Positions 52,701-60,093 of a DNA stretch of 60,093 nt are shown here, piece by piece. Origin of the DNA: Flavobacterium sp. (GTDB lineage: Bacteria; Bacteroidota; Bacteroidia; Flavobacteriales; Flavobacteriaceae); contig NZ_JAQSDH010000007.1 of assembly GCF_029945805.1 (NCBI RefSeq), positions 1 through 60,093 of the forward strand. The letters are read 5' to 3'. The position numbers and the translations under genes were made by a program. How positions within the stretch are numbered: position 1 is the first letter of the stretch; every line of letters begins with the position of its first letter. Below the pieces are notes generated by a model that was not told the origin of the DNA, searched no databases, and worked only from the letters and a program-made list of their open reading frames with translations.

Positions 52701-55557
52701 TAAGTTTCCATTGGTAACTTGGAGTTCCACCATTTGTAGGCGATGCCGTAAACGTTACATTAGTTCCTGAACATATCGTAGAAGATGGCGATGCTGCTAT
52801 TGAAACACTCGCTGGTAAATTTGGATTAACCGTCATTGTAACCGTATTCGATGTCGCTGGCGAACCTGTTGCACATGTTGCTGTTGATGTCATTACAACG
52901 GTTACTGTATTACCATTTGTTAATGCCGCATTACTATATGTAGCACTATTAGTTCCAACATTTCCTCCGTTAAGTTTCCATTGGTAACTTGGAGTTCCAC
53001 CATTTGTAGGCGATGCCGTAAACGTTACATTAGTTCCTGAACAAATTGTTGATGATGGCGATGCTGCTATTGAAACACTCGCCGGTAAGTTTGGATTTAC
53101 AGTCATTGTAACCGTATTCGATGATGCTGGCGAACCTGTTGCGCATGTTGCTGTTGATGTCATTACAACAGCTACTGTATTACCGTTTGTTAAAGATGCA
53201 TTGCTATAAGTAGCGCTATTGGTCCCAACATTAGTTCCATTCAATTTCCATTGGTAACTTGGCGTTCCTCCATTGGTTGGCGTTGCCGTAAACGTTACAT
53301 TAGTTCCTGAACAAATTGTTAATGATGGTGAAGCGGCTATAGAAACACTCGCTGGCAAGTTTGGATTTACTGTCATATTGATAGCTGTACTTGTTGCTGT
53401 GCTTGGACTTGCACAAGTGGCTGTTGATGTCATTACAACTCTAATCAAATCACCATTTACAAAGTCTGTTCCTGCAACGCCTGTATAAGTTACCGAAGTA
53501 GCAGTAGGAATGTTTGTCCCATTTTTAGTCCATTGGTACGTTGGTGAACCACCGTTTGTTGGAACAGCGGTAAAGGTAATTGAAGTACCACTACATGTCG
53601 GATTTGTTCCTGTTGTTATTGAGGTGGTAACCGATGGTACAAGTATTGGATTTACTGTCATATTGATAGCTGTACTTGTTGCTGTGCTTGGACTTGCACA
53701 AGTGGCTGTTGATGTCATTACAACTCTAATCAAATCACCATTTACAAAGTCTGTTCCTGCAACGCCTGTATAAGTTACCGAAGTAGCAGTAGGAATGTTT
53801 GTCCCATTTTTAGTCCATTGGTACGTTGGTGAACCACCGTTTGTTGGAACAGCGGTAAAGGTAATTGAAGTACCACTACATGTCGGATTTGTTCCTGTTG
53901 TTATTGATGTGGTAACCGATGGTACAAGTATTGGATCTACCGTTACTGTTGCAGTTGATGCAGTTGCCGTACAACCATAATTATTAGTTGTTGTAACTGT
54001 GTAGCTTGTATTTACAGTAGGCGAAACACCTGTTGGATTTTGAGTTGAAGAAGTATATCCTGAAGGTGTTGATGTCCAAGCATAGCTGATTGCAGGAGTG
54101 CTTGGTGTTGAAGTAACAGTTACATTATCTATAGCCCAATACCAACTATAAACTGCTGTATACCTATAACGAATAGAAACAGATCCTTGATTTATGTACG
54201 AATTTAAACTAGTAGTTACCAGCGCGAACCCATTAAGTGTACCTTGAGTGGTAGTATAGGTATTCAATGTTGTCCAATTTGTTCCATCAGTTGAAATTTC
54301 AACAATAGCAGAACCTGTTGCGTCATAATGTCTATAATAATGATAAAAAGTCAAAGAAGCCGCACTCATACCTAAGGTGCTAAAAGCAGGAGATGTTAAT
54401 GTGGTATTTGTTGTGCCTCCAGTTCCCTGAGCATCACTGTTACTTAAATAAAATTGTGAAGCATCATTGCTGTTAAATGTTTCGTTACCATCGTTATAGC
54501 CATTCGTTCTTAAAGTCCAAGCAGCATTGGTAGGTGTACCGTTAGCACTAGTGTTTGTAGTGGTCCAACCAGTAGGAGTACCATTAAAGTTTTGTGTTAA
54601 CAAAGTCGTTGCAGTAGCTGAATTAGAAGTAGCGCTTGAAGTTAAATTAACACTACCTCCTGAACATATTACTGATACACTTGTATTTGCAGTAACAGAA
54701 GTTGGTGCTGGATTGACAGTTACTGTTCTTGTGGCAGTTGCATTGGAACATCCGCCTGTTCCTGTTACTGTATAAGTCATTGTTGCTGTACCTGCCGCAA
54801 CTCCAGATACAACTCCTGTTGAACTGTTAATTTCAGCAATTCCTGCATTACTTGAAGACCATGATCCTCCTGATACAGTTGAACCTAAAGTTGTTGTTCC
54901 ATTAGAACAAATATTTTGATTGCCACTAAGCGTTCCTGCATTGGTAATACAAGTAGTTCCTGATATGACAATATTCCTATTTTGATAACTCCTATTACTA
55001 CCATCTGATTCCCATGCATAAATTCTTATACTAAGTGTACTTCCAGACGGTACAGTTATATTTAAATTTGTAAATGAGAATGCTGTTGAAGTAGAAGAAT
55101 TTATGCTTATTTCTGACCCTATTAGAGTGGAGTTCGTAAAATCATTTAGTGAGTAATAAGCTGCAACTTTCCAATTCCCACTTGATCTACTATGCGCACC
55201 GGTCAAGGAAGTAAAATTAAATGAGTTTCCAGAATTGGGAGAAACATTATATTGATAATATTCGTCGCTAACAAGATTTGATGCATCGTTGGACCATGAA
55301 CTTGTTGATATTCCAATTGTACTATTATAGACGGCTGTGCTTATACCACTGCCAATTACAACACTACTTGCTGAAATATTTCCGGTTGCAGCAGCATTTC
55401 CGTTTGAAGTTAAGTTCCAAGTCGCAGAAGCACTTTGCCCCCACGAGCTATTCGCGCTCAGCAGGAACATCAATAAAAATAACGCCGGCCAACACGATCG
55501 CTGCAGACGCGTAATCTTAGTAAAAAGATTGTTAGTTGTTTGTGTGTTTGTTTTCAT
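49753..55557 (-). CDS. Giant repeat-containing surface protein with T9SS type C module
   Basis: A 1934-residue secreted protein. The signal peptide (WPALFLLMFLLSANSSWGQ) ends near residue 41. The N-terminal part contains Ig-like/PKD-type units and a beta-sandwich near 330-480 (NTTLTSPAFSTLGM, VSIRYRYTAVYSWYWAIDNV). Two 95-residue repeats (53368-53937) and six 90-residue repeats (51748-53367) follow, each beginning with a PSV or ASVSIAAS strand and containing GG(S/T)P.YQW, as Ig-like domains do. The type C module ends at VVTKKVL but, unlike its relatives, continues for 22 residues, FSRTSLKKDKKIDVKTQLAE plus DE. It is a probable long adhesin stalk. It is preceded by an 849-base gap and a 7TM-AraC gene on the same strand. 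Confidence 0.88.
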   Translation of the reverse strand: MKTNTQTTNNLFTKITRLQRSCWPALFLLMFLLSANSSWGQSASATWNLTSNGNAAATGNISASSVVIGSGISTAVYNSTIGISTSSWSNDASNLVSDEYYQYNVSPNSGNSFNFTSLTGAHSRSSGNWKVAAYYSLNDFTNSTLIGSEISINSSTSTAFSFTNLNITVPSGSTLSIRIYAWESDGSNRSYQNRNIVISGTTCITNAGTLSGNQNICSNGTTTLGSTVSGGSWSSSNAGIAEINSSTGVVSGVAAGTATMTYTVTGTGGCSNATATRTVTVNPAPTSVTANTSVSVICSGGSVNLTSSATSNSATATTLLTQNFNGTPTGWTTTNTSANGTPTNAAWTLRTNGYNDGNETFNSNDASQFYLSNSDAQGTGGTTNTTLTSPAFSTLGMSAASLTFYHYYRHYDATGSAIVEISTDGTNWTTLNTYTTTQGTLNGFALVTTSLNSYINQGSVSIRYRYTAVYSWYWAIDNVTVTSTPSTPAISYAWTSTPSGYTSSTQNPTGVSPTVNTSYTVTTTNNYGCTATASTATVTVDPILVPSVTTSITTGTNPTCSGTSITFTAVPTNGGSPTYQWTKNGTNIPTATSVTYTGVAGTDFVNGDLIRVVMTSTATCASPSTATSTAINMTVNPILVPSVTTSITTGTNPTCSGTSITFTAVPTNGGSPTYQWTKNGTNIPTATSVTYTGVAGTDFVNGDLIRVVMTSTATCASPSTATSTAINMTVNPNLPASVSIAASPSLTICSGTNVTFTATPTNGGTPSYQWKLNGTNVGTNSATYSNASLTNGNTVAVVMTSTATCATGSPASSNTVTMTVNPNLPASVSIAASPSSTICSGTNVTFTASPTNGGTPSYQWKLNGGNVGTNSATYSNAALTNGNTVTVVMTSTATCATGSPATSNTVTMTVNPNLPASVSIAASPSSTICSGTNVTFTASPTNGGTPSYQWKLNGGNVGTNSATYSNAALTNGNTVTVVMTSTATCATGSPATSNTVTMTVNPNLPASVSIAASPSSTICSGTNVTFTATPTNGGTPSYQWKLNGINVGTNSATYSSAALTNGSTVAVVMTSTATCATGSPSTSNTVTMTVNPNLAASVSIAASPSSTICSGTNVTFTATPTNGGTPSYQWKLNGTNVGTNSATYSNAALTNGSTVAVVMTSTATCATGSPSTSNTVTMTVNPNLAASVSIAASPSSTICSGTNVTFTATPTNGGTPSYQWKLNGTNVGTNSATYSNAALTNGNTVAVVMTSTATCATGSPATSGAITITVNTPIGITSITAANNPIAPTQTTTITATGVVGTGALVSWYSGPNQTGTAYGTGLTSNAVGPGTYYAYVTGTCGSAIELATTISPLASWTGTINNLWHVTGNWAEGVLPTTATNVVIGDGKVVQISSADAVANTITINGSGTLTVQSGRTVTVTNAINTTSASQFVLESNANLLQGGTTNQNTGAITVKRNSSALMRLDYALWSSPVIGQGLYAFTPFTFGNRFYVYRTNNNVFNNADVGFSLTGLDANGVNGTDSSNVPFTQAKGYLIRMPWNHPTAPAIWDGNFKGVPNNGNIDYTLVDGGAGNRFNLVGNPYPSPINAVAFVENANNSSSITGAIYFWRKTNNSSVPTYCTWTMGGFVTNGGAQVFDPNDVIQTGQGFFVERKATGSGTINFDNTMRINNHANQIFRPGGTTSVNAIERNRIWLNATSASGAFSQTMVGYITNATQGVDPSIDGKYINDGDIALTSLINEVPYAIQGRALPFDTSDSIPLNFKATTAGNYTIAIDHVDGLFTGGAQPIYLKDNLTTTIHDLNTGAYTFAATAGTFASRFEIVYQSSTLGVTTPGFNENQVVIYKTPTSELSINTGSVIMSSVRIFDISGKLLLEKKGIDASQTLLRLNSTTEILLVQITSDQGVVVTKKVLFSRTSLKKDKKIDVKTQLAEDE
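51748..53367 (-). repeat. Six tandem 270-bp repeats
   Basis: The units are exactly 270 bp (90 codons), all in frame, and nearly identical at DNA level. For example, units two and three encode the same 90 residues. Neighbouring units share stretches of well over 100 identical bases, pointing to recent duplication or ongoing unequal recombination. Confidence 0.92.
53368..53937 (-). repeat. Two tandem 285-bp repeats
   Basis: Two 95-codon units encode the same protein sequence apart from the first residue (Asp versus Asn). They differ at only a few DNA positions and directly precede the 270-bp array. Confidence 0.92.
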
Positions 55558-56406
55558 AAAACATTTAATTAAATAAAATTTAGATTTGGGTTCATTTTAA
55601 TAATTTGTAAACTATTCATTGTTTAGAGCGTCAAAATTAAAACGCTATTTTTTTTAATACTATATTTTCGTTCAACTGCCAATAAACTCGTTAATATATA
55701 ATTTGCCCTCTTGAAGTGCAAAAATACTCGATGAATGACACTTAAATAACTGGTATAATTGCAGTTAAACCTGCTTTATGGCAGTAAAAAAATAACTGTT
55801 TTGTTCATTTTTCGTCTTTTTATGTGATAGACCTGCGTTATTTATATTCCTCTTTCTATTATATTAATGTGTTTATTCATTTATATAATATGTTAAACAA
55901 TACAATAATTTGTTATTCGTCTTTCTTCGTATTCTGCTCTTCTGGCATGGTGCTATTCTTTATCTTATCGGTTTGTTTTTTTTAAGCCATTTGCTTTAGC
56001 TCCATGTTTCTTTTTTGTCGCTTCGGTTACATGCTATCAAACCATCTTTTAAAAACCATATCCTTCTGGCAAACCATTACTATCTTTAAGAACAGAGTAC
56101 AAATAAATATATAATATTGGAACTAACCAAATTTATTTATCGATAAAATGCATTTTTAATCGTTTAAGTGCGTATTATTGCACTTAATATAGTCTTAATA
56201 GTATACTTATATTGAAATCTGAAAAGAATTAAACTGTACCGTAAACAAACAAGCCGAAATAGTTTCAGCCCTACCATTATAGAGTCCTATTTTTTTTGCG
56301 AAAAACGGGAAAAAATAACGGGTTTAACTAGATATGCAGTGTAAATAAGTTCAATTTTAGTAAAACTGAACTAATTTAATAGTTACATACCAGTAAATAA
56401 AGAGTA
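55558..56406. other. 849-base AT-rich intergenic region
   Basis: No convincing ORF, RNA gene or strong hairpin was seen. It contains the probable promoter and leader of the giant surface protein, plus long stretches of A/T. The stretch is long compared with other gaps in this window, so it could hold regulator sites, including targets of the LytTR or AraC proteins. Confidence 0.5.
55632..55639 (-). promoter_or_regulatory. Putative -7 promoter box of the giant surface protein
   Basis: On the minus strand this reads TAATTTTG (TAnnTTTG), 75 bases upstream of the start at 55557. Confidence 0.35.
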
Positions 56407-57624
56407 TTAGGAAGAAAAATAATCCGAAGGCAAGACGCCCTTTTCATTTTTGAAAGCACTATAAAAAGTGACTTTGTTCTTAAAACCACTTTCCATAGAA
56501 AGCGCTAAAATGGTCTTTATGGTTGAATTGTTTTGGTAATGTTCGATAAAATAAGCAATCCTATAACTATTTATCCATTCTCTAAAATTCTTACCAATAC
56601 AATAATTCATAATATAAGAACAATGATGCACCGGTATACCCGTTTCTTGACACAGCAGCGTAATGGAATAGTCAGGATTCAAATAGGATTGCTTAGCTTC
56701 CATGTGGGTAGTAATTTGTTCCAAATAAAATTGTTCATCATCAGTAAATTTGACGGATGTTTTTGTTTGGTCTGGATCAAAAAACGGAATTGCAATCGGC
56801 ATTACAGCGTTTTCATTTTCTAATGGTTGCGCATTATTGTTTTTATTAGTAGGTACATATCCTTTAGAAAGAAACACATAACCGTATAAAGTCTTGGGGT
56901 TGTAAAAGACAAAACCAATTAAAAAAATAACTAAGACACACAAAATGACCGATCCTTTAGTATTCATAAATAAATTACTAGCCGCAGTACCATTAGCAAT
57001 AATAATGAAAGTATTGAAAATAAAAATAGCACTCGTGCAGGTCACAAAAAATAATAGCAATAAAATCCAGTTATTGCTAACCAAATTGGCACGCCTGTTT
57101 TTTATAATTTTAGCTTTCAAAACAATACCCCATATAAAAAATAAATAAAGTAATGACAACACATTTCGCAATAACAAAACATATTCTGATAAAAGGACAC
57201 CCTTGTTTAAAAAAATAGAGTGTATTTTTTGAGGTATAAAGGAACTGATGGGATTGTTACTCTTAAAAGTATCAGTAAAAAAACTAATCAAACTTACTAA
57301 TGCTACGAGTGCAAAAGGTAAAAAGTGAATCCAATCTTTTCTTTGAAATCGACTTTCATCAGCAATATATCCTCTAAAATAAAGATACGTACAAACAGGA
57401 TGGGCAAAAGAAAAGAGCAGTAAAACAGTGAATAAACTTGAAACAAAGACGGATTGATCACTGGTGTTATTTATAAAATAGACCATCTGCAAACCACGAA
57501 ACAGCATTAATAGGGCCAAAAGTTTGTTTAAATAAGTATTTCCAAACTTAGTAATGAGCAAATGAAGCGAAAAGCTCAAAAACATAAAAGAACCGATACT
57601 AAATACGTATAAATTAAATGGCAT
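56407..57624 (-). CDS. 7TM AraC-type transcriptional regulator
   Basis: A 405-residue protein with seven hydrophobic segments over residues ~5-245 (for example VFVSSLFTVLLLFSFAHPVC, FLPFALVALVSLISFF and SVILCVLVIFLIGFVF). A C-terminal AraC DNA-binding domain follows (~305-405; YSITLLCQETGIPVHHCSYI, KTILALSMESGFKNKVTFY, FKNEKGVLPSDYF). Membrane-bound AraC regulators of this form are common in flavobacteria and are thought to sense an external signal and act from the membrane. It is the next gene upstream of the giant surface protein on the same strand, but a gap of 849 bases separates them, so co-transcription is unlikely. Confidence 0.88.
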   Translation of the reverse strand: MPFNLYVFSIGSFMFLSFSLHLLITKFGNTYLNKLLALLMLFRGLQMVYFINNTSDQSVFVSSLFTVLLLFSFAHPVCTYLYFRGYIADESRFQRKDWIHFLPFALVALVSLISFFTDTFKSNNPISSFIPQKIHSIFLNKGVLLSEYVLLLRNVLSLLYLFFIWGIVLKAKIIKNRRANLVSNNWILLLLFFVTCTSAIFIFNTFIIIANGTAASNLFMNTKGSVILCVLVIFLIGFVFYNPKTLYGYVFLSKGYVPTNKNNNAQPLENENAVMPIAIPFFDPDQTKTSVKFTDDEQFYLEQITTHMEAKQSYLNPDYSITLLCQETGIPVHHCSYIMNYCIGKNFREWINSYRIAYFIEHYQNNSTIKTILALSMESGFKNKVTFYSAFKNEKGVLPSDYFSS

Positions 57625-58108
57625 GTTTACAAACAGAATAATTAATCTTGATTTTAATCTAAAATTAAATACAAAACAGTGATAATTAATCGCTTTTCTT
57701 ATGTAAGAATCAAAGATTTTGACAAAAATATAGGTTAAATTGTTAAATTAAGCAATTATAAAATATATCCGATTAACTACTATTTAGTGTAGGCGAAAGC
57801 GCAGAATACGAGTGCTAAAACTTTAAATAAGGACAAGGCTTGAAATATTTTAGTGTTTAGAAATGACCCTAATAAGTGAAGTTCGGAAAGAATAAAAACC
57901 GAGTAGCACAAAGTTAGATCAGGTTTTCTACTATCCCTTAAATATTAAAATTCATTTAAAGGTAAATTCTTAATTCCTTTGTTTATTATTTTATAGAAAA
58001 GCCTAAAAACATGACGTACTAAAAAATAATAACATTGCAAAAACAAAACGTTTCAAATAAAAAACCCACTATCGCTAGTGGGGATTTCTATTAGAATATT
58101 AGGACTTG
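57625..58108. other. 484-base AT-rich intergenic region
   Basis: It contains a possible -7 box for the AraC gene on the minus strand (57723-57730, reading TATTTTTG) and the terminator of the last T9SS gene near 58058-58087. Nothing else is recognisable. Confidence 0.5.
58055..58087 (-). terminator. Rho-independent terminator
   Basis: On the minus strand CCCACTA pairs with TAGTGGG across GCGA, followed by TTTTTT. It lies about 20 bases beyond the stop at 58109. Confidence 0.85.
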
Positions 58109-60093
58109 TTATCGAATCACTTTCTTAGTAACAACAACCCCATCTTCTGTAGTAATCTGAACTAACAGAACCTGATTTGCTAATCCACCTTTAATAGTAG
58201 TCTCATTGGCATTGATTCCTGTTTTCTCTTCAATTAACCTGCCTCTGATATCGAATACTTTTATCGATGACATAGTGAAATTCCCTGAGTTAACTACAAA
58301 CGCATTGTTATGATTGTAGATAACTACTGCGTTAACTGTAAAGACTGGATTGGTTAGCTGCGTTTGATATACAAGCTCAAATCGATTATTGAATGTTCCT
58401 GCATCAGATGTAAAAGTATAAGCACCTCCACTTAGATTGTGTATAGTAGCAGTCAAATTATCTTTTAGATATACAAGCTGTGTTCCAGCTGTAAATAACC
58501 CATCAACATGGTCAATTGCAATAGTATAATTACCCGCTGTACTTACTTTAAAATTCATAGGGACAACATCCGATGCATCAAAGGGCAATGCTCTTCCTTG
58601 AATTGCATAGGGAACATCATCAATTAATGAAGTCAAAGCGATATCTCCATCATTAATATACTTTCCATCTATAGCAGCATCAACGCCTTGAGTTGCATTG
58701 GTAATATAACCCACCATAGCCTGAGAGAATAATCCGGTGGCATTAGTTGCATTTAACCAAATTCTGTTTCTTTCAAGAGTCGTATTTGTAGTAGTAGCAG
58801 CAGTAGTTCTGAAAAATTGATTTGCATGATTATTAATTCGCATCGTATTATCAAAATTAACCGTTCCGCTTCCGGTTCCTTCAACAAAGAATCCCTGTCC
58901 GGTTTGGATAACATCATTCGGGTCAAAAACCTGAGCTTCTCCATTGGTTACAAAACCTCCTAGAGTCCAAGTACAATAACTTGGGCTTAAAGCATTGTTG
59001 GTCTTTCTCCAAAAGTATAAAGTTCCTGTAGTTATGGTGTTGTTATTGGTGTTAGTTACAAAAGCTACAGCATCAATTGGAGATGGATAAGGATTACCTA
59101 CTAAATTAAATCTATTCCCTGCTCCTCCATTCGTCAAAGTGTAAGTGATGTTTCCATTATTTGGAACACCTGTAAAACTACCATTCCAAATTGCTGGTGC
59201 TGTTGGATGATTCCATGGCATACGAATTAAATATCCTTTTGCTTGTGAAAATGGAATACTATTCGCATCAGTACCGTTAACACCATTTGCGTCTAATCCG
59301 GTCACATTCATTCCAACATCTGCAGTATTGAAAACATTCGTATTGGTTCTGTAGGCATAAAATCGGTTGGCAAATGTAAACGGTGAAAATGCATAAATTC
59401 CCTGTCCCGTTACAGGTGAAGACCATAAGGTATAATCCAAACGTTTCAATGCGGATGTGTTGCGTTTCACTATAATATTTCCTGAATTCGTATAATTTGA
59501 ATTATTCTGAATTAAATTGGCGTTATTATTCAGGGTAAAACTACCAGATGAAACTGTCATCGCACCGATTAAGGTAACGTCAAATCCTGAAGTAACCGAA
59601 ACAGCAGGGCCATTTACGGTCAGCGAACAGGCATTTAAGTCTGCTCCAAGAACAATTGGAGATGCTCCTGTTAAAACAGCATCTTTTGTACCTGTTGGAG
59701 CACCATTAGTCCATGAAATACCATCACTTGATGAAGTTGATGTTAAGGTAACTGTTGCAGTTCCACTGTTTCCTGTTCCCACACACCCATTAGCATCGGT
59801 AACTGATGTTATAGTGTAATTAGTTGTAGATGTAGGTGCAACCGAAATGTTAGTACCACTAGCATAACTACTTACACTTCCTGTGGTATAAACAACGGTA
59901 TATGGAGATAAACCACCTGTAATGGCAACTTGTATATTTGTTGCACTTCCGGAACAGATAGCTGCACTTCCTGAGATAGTCGCCGCAGTTAAAGCACCAT
60001 TAACTGTGATTGTTCCTGTCGTAGTTGCGGGTGGACAACCACCTGTAGTAGTTACTGTATAATTAAATGCTCCAGAAGCTGTCGGTGTGCCAC
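58109..60093 (-). CDS. Secreted protein with SprB-like repeat and T9SS type C module (partial, runs off right edge)
   Basis: The frame is open from the window edge to 58109. The GTG at 59782 is only an internal Val codon, since coding continues upstream without a stop. The upstream part reads VAITGGLSPYTVVYTTGS and YTITSVTDANGCVGTGNSG, which matches the SprB-type Ig-like repeat seen in gliding and adhesion proteins. The ~500-residue type C module follows (LDYTLWSSPVTGQGIYAFSP, LVGNPYPSPIDAVAFV, RIWLNATNATGLFSQAMVGY, AIDHVDGLF) and ends VVTKKVIR. Its module is very close to that of the giant protein at 49753, so the two genes are recent paralogues. The signal peptide and true length lie outside the window. 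Confidence 0.88.
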   Translation of the reverse strand, partial: GTPTASGAFNYTVTTTGGCPPATTTGTITVNGALTAATISGSAAICSGSATNIQVAITGGLSPYTVVYTTGSVSSYASGTNISVAPTSTTNYTITSVTDANGCVGTGNSGTATVTLTSTSSSDGISWTNGAPTGTKDAVLTGASPIVLGADLNACSLTVNGPAVSVTSGFDVTLIGAMTVSSGSFTLNNNANLIQNNSNYTNSGNIIVKRNTSALKRLDYTLWSSPVTGQGIYAFSPFTFANRFYAYRTNTNVFNTADVGMNVTGLDANGVNGTDANSIPFSQAKGYLIRMPWNHPTAPAIWNGSFTGVPNNGNITYTLTNGGAGNRFNLVGNPYPSPIDAVAFVTNTNNNTITTGTLYFWRKTNNALSPSYCTWTLGGFVTNGEAQVFDPNDVIQTGQGFFVEGTGSGTVNFDNTMRINNHANQFFRTTAATTTNTTLERNRIWLNATNATGLFSQAMVGYITNATQGVDAAIDGKYINDGDIALTSLIDDVPYAIQGRALPFDASDVVPMNFKVSTAGNYTIAIDHVDGLFTAGTQLVYLKDNLTATIHNLSGGAYTFTSDAGTFNNRFELVYQTQLTNPVFTVNAVVIYNHNNAFVVNSGNFTMSSIKVFDIRGRLIEEKTGINANETTIKGGLANQVLLVQITTEDGVVVTKKVIR

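Noticed and set aside
51748..53937. CRISPR-like repeat array
   Set aside because: The repeats are coding, 270-285 bp long and directly adjacent without spacers.
51923..53980. Series of plus-strand ORFs (for example 51923-52129, 52193-52399 and 53510-53773) that repeat the same protein
   Set aside because: They are antisense shadows of the tandem repeats in the giant minus-strand protein. Their repetition only mirrors the 270/285-bp units.
1..60093. tRNA, rRNA, tmRNA or riboswitch genes
   Set aside because: Reading for T-loop patterns and known conserved stretches found no convincing candidate.

Overview
The window is chromosomal DNA of a member of the Bacteroidota, most likely Flavobacterium or a close relative. 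It is AT-rich with AT-rich intergenic gaps. Several genes carry the Bacteroidota -7 promoter box (TAnnTTTG). It encodes the long ~480-residue GAPDH of this phylum and five proteins with the type IX secretion (T9SS) type C sorting module. Genus assignment is inference; no tRNA, rRNA, CRISPR array or prophage was seen.

Region 1 (1-13.9 kb) is core housekeeping. It holds a GNAT acetyltransferase, ribD, a HAD phosphatase, a YigZ/IMPACT protein, a hotdog thioesterase, dnaA (with one perfect DnaA box upstream), a low-molecular-weight tyrosine phosphatase and an RsmI-like methyltransferase. A lysozyme-like exported protein follows. Then comes a minus-strand cell-wall operon (dapF, GNAT, mltG, DUF2279-like), a DegQ/HtrA protease, GAPDH and a small secreted protein. 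An IS3-family element (14006-15440) has landed in the loop of a terminator hairpin.

Region 2 (15.4-28 kb) holds aconitase, an acyltransferase-3 gene with a decayed paralogue beside it, an unidentified membrane-anchored 382-residue protein and a MoxR ATPase. Three periplasmic peptidyl-prolyl isomerases (SurA/PpiC type) follow in one overlapping operon that probably handles outer-membrane and T9SS client folding. Peptide chain release factor 3 and a tiny exported protein close the region.

Region 3 (28.3-60 kb) is accessory and the most interesting part. Very large soluble multi-PAS histidine kinases and stand-alone receivers alternate with T9SS type C surface proteins. Two kinases are each followed by a Rcp1-like receiver (30.7-34.6 kb and 44.3-49.4 kb). 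Between them lies a compact phosphorelay operon: receiver, HNOBA-like/PAS kinase, Hpt protein and LytTR regulator (35.8-39.9 kb). The second large kinase is split by an in-frame TGA, and an eroded kinase ATPase fragment lies just upstream of it. The surface proteins share one ~500-residue C-terminal module. They range from a bare half-module (40.2 kb) to a 1934-residue protein with six 90-residue and two 95-residue near-identical tandem repeats. A 7TM-AraC regulator sits upstream of the giant protein, and a SprB-repeat-containing type C protein runs off the right edge. A plausible but untested reading is that these sensory relays control expression of the neighbouring surface adhesins.
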